DNA from: JACQAP01 sp035548375
Lineage (GTDB): Bacteria > Pseudomonadota > Gammaproteobacteria > Burkholderiales > JACQAP01
DNA length: 64,000 nt
Assembly (NCBI GenBank): GCA_035548375.1
Contig: DASZTG010000063.1
Location: 1-64,000 of the forward strand
Reading direction: 5' to 3'
Shown: piece by piece, positions 57,413 to 64,000 of the stretch
Layout: the number at the start of each line of letters is the position of its first letter
Numbering within the stretch: position 1 is the stretch's first letter
Notes under the pieces: generated by a model
What the model was told of the DNA's origin: nothing
Databases searched by the model: none
What the model saw: the letters and a program-made list of their open reading frames with translations, nothing else
Position numbers and translations under genes: made by a program

Positions 57413-59134
57413 TCAGCTGGTGATCTTGTGGCTCTCGGTTTTCTTGTTCTCCGCCTCCTGCAGCGCGCGCCATTGCACCTTGCCGGTTGCGGACTTCGGC
57501 AGGCTGTCCACGAATTCGACCACGCGCGGCACCTTGTACGCGGCCATTTTCTCACGCGCCCAGGAAACGATGCCCTCGGGATCGGCCTTGCCGCGGCTGC
57601 CATCCTTCAGGACGATCACCGCCTTCACCGTCTCGCCGCGCCGGGGATCGACGGTTCCGATCACGCAGGCCTCGCGCACGTCGGGATGATGGTAGAGCAT
57701 GGCTTCGACCTCGGCCGGCCAGACCTTGTAGCCCGACGCATTGATCATGCGCTTGAGCCGGTCGACGATGAAGTAATAACCGTCCTCGTCGCGGTACCCG
57801 AGGTCGCCGGTGCGAAACCATTGCTTGCCGTCGATTTCCACGAACGCCGCCGCGGTGGCGTCGGGCTTCTTCCAGTAGCCGCGAAACACCTGCGGGCCGC
57901 GGGAAAGGATTTCGCCGGTCTCGCGCGGGCCGAGCACCGCGAGCGTGTCCGGATTCACGATCAGCGACGCGGTCGAGCAGATCGGGATGCCGAGGCATTG
58001 CTTCTTCGGCCGCTGCGACGGGTTGATGTGCGTGGGCGCGATGGTTTCGGACAGCCCGTAACCTTCCACGTATTCCAGCCCGGTCAGCTCGTGCAGCCTT
58101 TGCGCGACGGCTTCCGGCATGGCGGCACCGCCGCCGCCGATGTGCTTCATGCTGGATATGTCGTAATTGCCGAGGTTGGGGTTGGACAGGAAATCGATCG
58201 CCATCGTCGCGATGTTGGTCCAGCCCTCTATCTTGAACCGCTGGATCAACTCGCCGGCGGTGTCGCGGTCCCAGCGCGTCATCAGCACGATGGTCGAGCC
58301 GAAGTAAATCGGCTGGTTCATGCTGCATTGCATGCCGGTAACGTGGAACATCGGCATCGAGCCCAGGATCACGCCGGCGGGCTCCATGCCGACCCAGGCG
58401 CCGCCGGCGACCGTCGTTGCCATCACGGTCCCGTGCGTGTGGATGCATCCCTTCGGCTTGCCGGTCGTGCCCGAGGTGTAGGGCATGACGCACAGGTCAT
58501 CGGGGCCCGCGAGATGCGCCGCCGGCTCGATGCCCTGCGCCAGCGCGTCGCGCCAGAGCGTGACGCCGGTTTCCTGCAACGGCTGGCGCGGTGCGGTCAC
58601 CACCTCGGGAATCTTCAGGTCCGCGGGTTGCGCGAGATGATCGGAGTACGCGGCGACCACGACGTGGCGCAACCCGCTATCGAGTTTCACGCCTTCCTGC
58701 AGCAGCGGACGCAACTGGTTAAACAATTCCTGTCCGGCGATGGCAACGGCCGCATCGCTGTCCTCGACGTAGTGACGCAGCTCTTCCGTCAGGTTCATCG
58801 GGTTGACCGGCACGACCATCGCATCCGCGCGCAGGATCGCGTAGAAGGCAACGATGAATTGCGGAGCGTTCTGCATGAACAGCAGCACGCGGTCGCCGCG
58901 CTTCACGCCGCAGCGGCGTTGCAGGAAGCCCGCGAGCGCGTCGACGTCCTGCTTGAACTTCCGGTAGGTCAGCAGCGAGCCGTAATAATTGATCGCGGTC
59001 CGGTCGGGAAAGCTCGCGGCGGTTTTCTCGAGGTTGCGATAGAGGCTCGTCTCCGGCAATGGCATCTCGCGCGGAAGATGCGGCGGCCAGAATCGGAAAT
59101 GATCGGGTTCCAAGCGTTGCTCTCCTGTTGCCAT
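57413..59134 (-). CDS. Acyl-CoA ligase (AMP-forming), first of tandem pair
   Basis: A 573-residue ANL ligase, clearly paralogous to the downstream one (shared FQDGSRG-type, NASGYKVWPAEVEA and GDRVLLFMQNAPQFI segments). Motifs: PYTSGTTGKPKGCIHTHG, YVEGYGLSETIAPTHINP, FRTGDLGYRDEDGYYFI and KSATGKVQWRAL with the catalytic Lys. The two probably differ in acid preference. It is divergent from livG of the Liv operon, with a 185-bp region between, which suggests uptake and activation of the same carboxylates. Confidence 0.93.
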   Translation of the reverse strand: MATGEQRLEPDHFRFWPPHLPREMPLPETSLYRNLEKTAASFPDRTAINYYGSLLTYRKFKQDVDALAGFLQRRCGVKRGDRVLLFMQNAPQFIVAFYAILRADAMVVPVNPMNLTEELRHYVEDSDAAVAIAGQELFNQLRPLLQEGVKLDSGLRHVVVAAYSDHLAQPADLKIPEVVTAPRQPLQETGVTLWRDALAQGIEPAAHLAGPDDLCVMPYTSGTTGKPKGCIHTHGTVMATTVAGGAWVGMEPAGVILGSMPMFHVTGMQCSMNQPIYFGSTIVLMTRWDRDTAGELIQRFKIEGWTNIATMAIDFLSNPNLGNYDISSMKHIGGGGAAMPEAVAQRLHELTGLEYVEGYGLSETIAPTHINPSQRPKKQCLGIPICSTASLIVNPDTLAVLGPRETGEILSRGPQVFRGYWKKPDATAAAFVEIDGKQWFRTGDLGYRDEDGYYFIVDRLKRMINASGYKVWPAEVEAMLYHHPDVREACVIGTVDPRRGETVKAVIVLKDGSRGKADPEGIVSWAREKMAAYKVPRVVEFVDSLPKSATGKVQWRALQEAENKKTESHKITS

Positions 59135-59319
59135 GACCGTGCGGCGGGCGCTGCGCGGGGCGGGGAGTCGCTATGTTGGACATCGGCGACCGAGAAATCA
59201 CGTTGCGCTGCAACGAGGGATCTGCCGCGCCGTTGCTTTACCCATCTCGTTCATCTGTGCCAGTATCGCCAGCGCATTTCGTTCGGACCATCCCGCCGGG
59301 ACGTCCATCGGGGGAGGGG

Positions 59320-60150
59320 ATGCTGGCTTCCAACGCAGGTCGACAACAAGAAGACGATGCCACGATCGTGCCAGGCTCGAAGGGCGAGCCGTTGCTGCGC
59401 GTTGCCAACCTTACGGTTCGCTTCGGCGGCATCGTCGCACTGGACGACGTGTCTTTCGACGTCATGCCGGGCCAGATCGCCGGCGTCATCGGGCCGAACG
59501 GCGCCGGCAAGACGACATTGTTCAATTGCCTGTCGCGCCTCTACCCTTTTCAGGGCGGCAGCATCCACTGCCAGGGCCAATCGCTGCCCGCGGTTGCGCG
59601 TCATCGCATCGCCGGGCTCGGCATAGGGCGCACTTTCCAGAACCTCGCCCTGTTCCGGAGCATGAGCGTGCTCGACAATGTCCTGATCGGCGCGCACAGC
59701 CGCAGCCGCGGCGGATTCCTGGTCAACGCCTTGCGCTTGCCGCTGGCCGCGCGCGAAGAAGCCAGGGTTGTAGCCGAGGCGCGCGAGCTGCTCGAATTGC
59801 TGGAGTTGCGCGATGTCGCGCATCGCTGCGTCGCCGACCTGCCGTTCGGTACGCAAAAGCGCGTCGAGTTTGCGCGGGCCTTGGCGGGGAAGCCGCAATT
59901 GCTGCTACTGGACGAGCCGGCTTGCGGCCTCAACCATGAAGAAGTCGGCGGCTTGTCGGCGTTGATCCGAGGCATCCGCGATCGCTTCGGCATGACCGTG
60001 CTGCTGGTGGAGCACCACATGGGCCTGGTGATGCGCCTGTCGGACAAGGTCGTGGCGCTGAATTTCGGGCGCAAGATCGCGGAAGGACGGCCGGAGGAAG
60101 TCCGCCAGCACGAGGAAGTCGTGCGCGCCTATCTGGGCAAGGCAGGCTGA
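59320..60150 (+). CDS. livG: LivG-type ABC transporter ATP-binding protein
   Basis: A 276-residue ATPase with an N-terminal extension of about 24 residues before LLRVANLTVRFGGIVALDDV. Walker A GPNGAGKTT, signature DLPFGTQKRVEFARALAGKP, Walker B LLLDEPACGLNHEE and the H-loop VEHHMGLVM are present. FGTQKR and the LFRSMSVLDNVLIG block fit LivG. The start at 59320 was chosen for the GGGGGAGGGG ribosome site; the frame is open further upstream. The livF stop/start overlap at 60150 follows. Confidence 0.92.
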   Translation: MLASNAGRQQEDDATIVPGSKGEPLLRVANLTVRFGGIVALDDVSFDVMPGQIAGVIGPNGAGKTTLFNCLSRLYPFQGGSIHCQGQSLPAVARHRIAGLGIGRTFQNLALFRSMSVLDNVLIGAHSRSRGGFLVNALRLPLAAREEARVVAEARELLELLELRDVAHRCVADLPFGTQKRVEFARALAGKPQLLLLDEPACGLNHEEVGGLSALIRGIRDRFGMTVLLVEHHMGLVMRLSDKVVALNFGRKIAEGRPEEVRQHEEVVRAYLGKAG

Positions 60151-60860
60151 TGGCGCTGCTCGAAGTCGAAAACCTGTTTGCGGGCTACAGCGCGCAGAAC
60201 GTGTTGCGCGAGGTCAGCTTTTCGGTCCAGCAGGGCGGCATCACCGCCATCCTCGGCGCCAACGGCGCGGGCAAGACCACGCTGCTGCGCGCGGTGAGCG
60301 GCATGCTCAGGCGGCAGGGATCCATCCGTTTCGGCGGCGAACCCATCGACAGGATTTCCACCGAGTCGATCGCCAGGCTCGGCGTCGCCCACGTGCCCGA
60401 CGGACGCGGCACCTTCCTCGACATGACCACCGAGGAGAATTTGCGCATCGGCGCCTATTCGCGAAAGGACCGGCAGGCCGTGGCCGAGGACATGGATCGC
60501 ATGTTCGAGTATTTCCCGCGCCTGAAGGAAAGGCGCCGCCAGCAGGCCGGCACGCTGTCCGGCGGCGAGCAGCAGATGCTCGCGGTTTCGCGCGCGCTGA
60601 TGATGCGGCCGCGGCTTCTATTGCTCGATGAGCCGTCCTTCGGCCTGGCGCCGCTGGTGGTCCAGGATATCTTCCGCATCATGCGCGGCATCAATGCCCA
60701 GCAAGGCGTGAGCGTGCTGCTGGTCGAGCAGAACGCTGGACTCGCGCTGGAACTCGCCGATCGCGCCTACGTGCTCGAAACCGGGCAGGTGGTCCTGTCC
60801 GGAACCGCCGCGGAAGTCGGTTCCAACGAAAGCGTGCGGCGCGCTTACCTGGGCTTCTGA
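60150..60860 (+). CDS. livF: LivF-type ABC transporter ATP-binding protein
   Basis: A 236-residue ATPase. Walker A GANGAGKTT near residue 36, signature GTLSGGEQQMLAVSRALMMR, Walker B LLLDEPSFGLAPLVVQDI and VEQNAGLALE match LivF. Its ATG shares one base with the livG stop. With LivG it powers the Liv permeases encoded downstream. Confidence 0.94.
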   Translation: MALLEVENLFAGYSAQNVLREVSFSVQQGGITAILGANGAGKTTLLRAVSGMLRRQGSIRFGGEPIDRISTESIARLGVAHVPDGRGTFLDMTTEENLRIGAYSRKDRQAVAEDMDRMFEYFPRLKERRRQQAGTLSGGEQQMLAVSRALMMRPRLLLLDEPSFGLAPLVVQDIFRIMRGINAQQGVSVLLVEQNAGLALELADRAYVLETGQVVLSGTAAEVGSNESVRRAYLGF

Positions 60861-60872
60861 AGCGAACCGGCC

Positions 60873-61745
60873 ATGGAAGCGTTCCTGCATCAGGTGTTGT
60901 CGGGTCTGGCGACGGGCGGCATCTACGCGAGCCTGGCGCTCGCGCTGGTGATGATCTACCAGTCGACCAACCACATCAATTTCGCCCAAGGCGAGATGGC
61001 GATGTTCTCGACCTACCTTGCCTGGAACATGATCAATGCCGGCCTGCCGTACTGGTGGGCCTTCCTGCTGACGGTGACAATCTCGTTCGCTGCCGGCGTG
61101 GTGATCGAGCGCGTCATCATCCGCCCCGTCGAGAACGCACCGGTGCTTTCCGTGATCACCGTGTTCATCGCGCTGCTGGTCATTTTCAACAGCGTCGCGG
61201 GCTGGATCTATTCCTACACCATCAAGACTTTCCCGAGCCCGTTTCCCGAGCAGCCGCTGTTCGGCAACCGCTTCATCTCGTCGCACGAGCTCGGCACCAT
61301 CGGCGTGACCCTGGCGGTGCTGGTCGCGCTGTACGCGTTCTTCCGGTTCACGCCGCTCGGGCTGGCGATGCGGGCGGCGGCGCAGAACGCGACGTCCAGC
61401 CGGCTGGTCGGCATCCGGGTGGGCTGGATGCTCGCACTCGGCTGGGGCCTCGCGGCGGCGGTCGGCGCGATCGCCGGCATGCTGATCGCGCCCATCGTCT
61501 ATCTGGAGCCGAACATGATGTCCGGCGTGCTGCTGTATGCGTTCGCCGCCGCGCTGGTCGGTGGCATCGACAATCCGTTCGGTGCGGTGCTGGGCGGCTT
61601 CCTGGTCGGCGTGCTCGAGAACGTGGTCGGCGCCTATGTGGTGGGAACCGAGCTCAAGCTCACGGTCGCGTTGGTGCTGATCGTCGGCGTGCTGTTGGTC
61701 AAGCCGACGGGCTTGTTCGGCCGCGTGTTCGTCACTCGGGTCTAG
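60873..61745 (+). CDS. livH: LivH-type branched-chain/carboxylate permease
   Basis: A 290-residue inner-membrane permease with about eight helices. The family block LALALVMIYQSTNHINFAQG near residues 20-40 and LRMAAAQNATSSRLVGIRVG-like EAA loop (PLGLAMRAAAQNATSSRLVG) mark LivH/BPD_transp_2. It lies 12 bp after livF and 2 bp before livM, so the operon is tight. Confidence 0.94.
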   Translation: MEAFLHQVLSGLATGGIYASLALALVMIYQSTNHINFAQGEMAMFSTYLAWNMINAGLPYWWAFLLTVTISFAAGVVIERVIIRPVENAPVLSVITVFIALLVIFNSVAGWIYSYTIKTFPSPFPEQPLFGNRFISSHELGTIGVTLAVLVALYAFFRFTPLGLAMRAAAQNATSSRLVGIRVGWMLALGWGLAAAVGAIAGMLIAPIVYLEPNMMSGVLLYAFAAALVGGIDNPFGAVLGGFLVGVLENVVGAYVVGTELKLTVALVLIVGVLLVKPTGLFGRVFVTRV

Positions 61746-61747
61746 GC

Positions 61748-62755
61748 ATGAGCGACAGGGCAAAAGCACGGACATGGAAGTTGCTGGGCCTGCTTGTTCT
61801 GTTGGCTGCGGCCGTCGCATTGCCCTTCGTCGTCAGCAACTACCGGGTGTTCCAGTTCAACATGGTGCTGGTTTACGCGATCGTGCTGCTCGGGCTGAAC
61901 ATGCTCACCGGCTACAACGGGCAGATCTCGCTGGGCCACGGCGCGTTCTACGCGATCGGCGCCTACGCCGCGGCCATCCTCATGGATCATTTCGGCTGGC
62001 CTTACTGGGCGACACCGCCCGTTGCCGGTGCGTTGTGCTTCGTGTTCGGCTTCCTGTTCGGCCTGCCGGCGCTGAGGCTGAGCGGCCACTACCTCGCGCT
62101 GGCGACTTTCGCGCTTGCCGTGGCGATGCCGCAGATCCTCAAGTACAAGCGCATCGAGCAATGGACCGGCGGCGTGCAGGGCATCGTCATCGTCAAGCCC
62201 GATGCGCCGTTCGGCTGGAAACTGACACCCGACCAATGGCTCTACTTGTTCACGCTCGCGATCCTCGTGATTATGTTCGTGCTCGGCTGGAACCTGCTGC
62301 GCGGCCGCGTGGGCCGGGCCATCACCGCGATACGCGACCATCCGATGGCGGCGCAGGCGATGGGCGTGAACCTGGCGTTGTACAAGTCGCTCACGTTCGG
62401 CGTCAGCGCGCTCTACACCGGCGTGGCGGGCGCGCTCGGCGCGGTGGTGGTGCAATTCGTGGCACCCGACAGCTTTACCGCCGGCCTGTCGATCAATTTC
62501 CTGATCGGCATCGTGATCGGCGGCGTGGCTTCGATTTCCGGCGCCGTCTACGGAGCGTTGTTCATCCAGTTCGTGCCGAATTTCGCCGACCAGTTGTCGA
62601 AGGCGGCGCCCTGGGCGATCTACGGCATATTCCTGCTCGCGTTCGTCTACTTGATGCCGACGGGCGTGGCCGGATTCGTGCGCCTTGCGTGGAGGCGAAT
62701 GCGCGGCGCGAAGGGCAGGGAAGAGGCAATCGTCCCGCGTGGAGCGGATTCTTGA
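61748..62755 (+). CDS. livM: LivM-type permease
   Basis: A 335-residue permease with about nine helices. LNMLTGYNGQISLGHGAFYA near residues 50-70 and the EAA-type loop GRAITAIRDHPMAAQAMGVN are LivM signatures. It pairs with LivH in the membrane. The start at 61748 is 2 bp after livH. The C-terminal tail is basic (RLAWRRMRGAKG). The binding-protein gene follows after 13 bp. Confidence 0.94.
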   Translation: MSDRAKARTWKLLGLLVLLAAAVALPFVVSNYRVFQFNMVLVYAIVLLGLNMLTGYNGQISLGHGAFYAIGAYAAAILMDHFGWPYWATPPVAGALCFVFGFLFGLPALRLSGHYLALATFALAVAMPQILKYKRIEQWTGGVQGIVIVKPDAPFGWKLTPDQWLYLFTLAILVIMFVLGWNLLRGRVGRAITAIRDHPMAAQAMGVNLALYKSLTFGVSALYTGVAGALGAVVVQFVAPDSFTAGLSINFLIGIVIGGVASISGAVYGALFIQFVPNFADQLSKAAPWAIYGIFLLAFVYLMPTGVAGFVRLAWRRMRGAKGREEAIVPRGADS

Positions 62756-62768
62756 AGAGGAGAAAGCC

Positions 62769-63968
62769 ATGAAACGTCTGTCGATGGGAATAGTGGCACT
62801 GGCTGCGTGCGTCGCGATGCAGGCCGCAGTTGCGGACAAGAAGTACGGCCCGGGCGTCACCGATACGGAGATCAAGCTTGGGCAGACCATGCCCTACAGC
62901 GGGCCGGCCTCGGCGTACGGGGCGATCGGCAAGGCCGAAATCGCCTACTTCCAGATGATCAACGATCAGGGCGGCGTGAACGGCCGCAAGATCAACCTCA
63001 TCAGCCTGGACGATGCCTATTCGCCGCCGCGCACGGTGGAGCAGGTGCGCAAGCTGGTCGAGGAGGACCAGGTGCTCGCGCTGTTCCAGAACCTGGGCAC
63101 GCCTTCGAATTCCGCCGTGCACAAGTACCTCAATGCGAAGAAGGTGCCGCACCTGTTCATCGCGACCGGCGCGACGAAGTGGGGCGATCCGGCGAATTTT
63201 CCGTGGACCATCGGCTTCCAGCCGAGCTACCAGGTCGAGGCGCAGATTTACGCGAAGTACATCCTGAAGAACAAGCCGGGCTCGAAGATCGCGGTGCTCT
63301 ACCAGAACGACGATTACGGCAAGGACTATCTCAAGGGACTGAAGGACGGCCTGGGCGACAAGACCGGCATGATCGTGGCCGAGGCCAGTTACGAGGTAAC
63401 CGATCCGACGGTGGATTCGCAGATCGTGACCTTGCAGGGCTCCGGCGCCGACGTCATGTTCACCATCGCGACGCCGAAATTCGCCGCGCAGTCGATCCGC
63501 AAGGTCTACGACATCGGCTGGAAACCGCTGCATCTGGTGAACAACGTCGCGTCGTCGGTCGGCGCAGTGATGACGCCGGCGGGCCTCGACAAGTCCACCG
63601 GCCTGATCACGGCGCTCTACATGAAGGATCCCGTCGATCCGCAATGGGACAAGGATGCCGGCATGCAGCGCTGGCACGCATTCATGAAGAAATACATGCC
63701 GGACGCGAACACCAGCGACTTCAACTACGTATACGGCTATGGCGCCGCGCAACTGATGGTCATGGTGCTCAAGGCGTGCGGTGACGACCTGTCGCGCGAA
63801 AACCTCATGAAGCAGGCGGCGAACGTGAGGGACGTGACGCTGGACGTGAGCCTGCCGGGCATCAAGTACAACACCGGTCCGAGCGACTATTTCCTGGTCG
63901 AGCAATTGCAACTGGCACGCTTCGACGGCAAGCGCTGGGTGCTGTTCGGCGACGTGATCGGCAAATGA
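62769..63968 (+). CDS. livK: LivK-type periplasmic substrate-binding protein
   Basis: A 399-residue binding protein with a signal peptide (IVALAACVAMQAAVA). The mature part begins with IKLGQTMPYSGPASAYGAIG and has LVEEDQVLALFQNLGTPSNS and YQNDDYGKDYLKGLKDGLGD, typical of Peripla_BP_6 (LivK/AmiC-like). Ligands of such proteins next to acyl-CoA ligases are often aromatic or fatty carboxylates. The ATG at 62769 follows GAGGAGAAAG. Its stop overlaps the next gene by four bases. Confidence 0.94.
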   Translation: MKRLSMGIVALAACVAMQAAVADKKYGPGVTDTEIKLGQTMPYSGPASAYGAIGKAEIAYFQMINDQGGVNGRKINLISLDDAYSPPRTVEQVRKLVEEDQVLALFQNLGTPSNSAVHKYLNAKKVPHLFIATGATKWGDPANFPWTIGFQPSYQVEAQIYAKYILKNKPGSKIAVLYQNDDYGKDYLKGLKDGLGDKTGMIVAEASYEVTDPTVDSQIVTLQGSGADVMFTIATPKFAAQSIRKVYDIGWKPLHLVNNVASSVGAVMTPAGLDKSTGLITALYMKDPVDPQWDKDAGMQRWHAFMKKYMPDANTSDFNYVYGYGAAQLMVMVLKACGDDLSRENLMKQAANVRDVTLDVSLPGIKYNTGPSDYFLVEQLQLARFDGKRWVLFGDVIGK

Positions 63969-64000
63969 AAACACGGGCCTTGCGCAATCTGGCTGCAACC
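63965..64000 (+). CDS. Start of next gene (partial, 12 codons)
   Basis: An ATG overlaps the livK stop (ATGA) and reads MKTRALRNLAAT to the window edge. The basic start followed by hydrophobic residues may be a signal peptide. It is probably cotranscribed with the Liv operon. Function cannot be told. Confidence 0.5.
   Translation, partial: MKTRALRNLAAT

Noticed and set aside
56903..59626. A 900-codon open frame antisense to the two acyl-CoA ligases
   Set aside because: Both ligases have complete motifs on the minus strand. The antisense product repeats itself only because the two ligase genes are paralogues.

Overview
The window is a high-GC chromosomal segment, almost fully coding, of a free-living Gram-negative bacterium. 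It is most likely a betaproteobacterium of the Burkholderiales type. Supporting signs are the HemP-type hemin uptake gene behind tonB-exbB-exbD, the DUF3649-PepSY-DUF3325 trio, several Liv/Urt-type ABC operons, and many PAS/GGDEF signalling proteins. No rRNA, tRNA, CRISPR array, integrase or transposase was seen. Genus cannot be fixed from this sequence.

Layout. 1-6.9 kb: mixed housekeeping genes (SAM methyltransferase end, PH-domain membrane protein, GH15 glycosidase, voltage-gated K+ channel, aminotransferase, YciI protein), interrupted at about 4.2-5.3 kb by an AT-richer islet with an orphan HsdR_N/PD-(D/E)XK-like gene. 6.9-18.4 kb: an iron-acquisition region. It starts with a Fur-box promoter driving an orphan ribosomal protein S4 paralogue and two unknown proteins. 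It continues with a first TonB, the DUF3649/PepSY/DUF3325 membrane reductase set, a 30-codon remnant of a FecI-type sigma factor, a second Fur-box promoter with tonB-exbB-exbD-hemP, a Fiu/PiuA-type siderophore receptor and PiuC. A methyltransferase is tightly linked to piuC. A CAGCCAGC motif recurs in five leaders of this region.

20-31 kb: lipid/acyl-CoA-type metabolism (SDR, ACAD10-like phosphotransferase, quinone oxidoreductase, GST, thiolase, IlvD/Edd dehydratase). Among them is a three-gene operon of a Slam-like TPR/beta-barrel protein and two FecR-domain proteins with Thr-rich tails. 31-42.4 kb: a signalling block on the minus strand: CHASE3/PAS kinase, Rcp-type receiver, REC-PAS-GAF-GGDEF-EAL protein, a PAS kinase/NarL regulator pair, and two tandem PAS-GGDEF cyclases. 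Two noncoding sites there share a TGTAGGACA motif.

42.6-48 kb: DegP-type protease, MscL, metallo-beta-lactamase-fold protein, NlpC/P60 lipoprotein, M20 deacylase. 48-52.7 kb: a urea-type (Urt) ABC operon in which the second permease and first ATPase are fused. 53-55.7 kb: MOSC protein and a Cys-rich secreted propeller. 55.7-64 kb: two tandem acyl-CoA ligases divergent from a livG-livF-livH-livM-livK operon, a likely carboxylate uptake and activation unit. The last 36 bases start another gene.

Most functional calls rest on recognised family motifs read by eye. No database search was possible.
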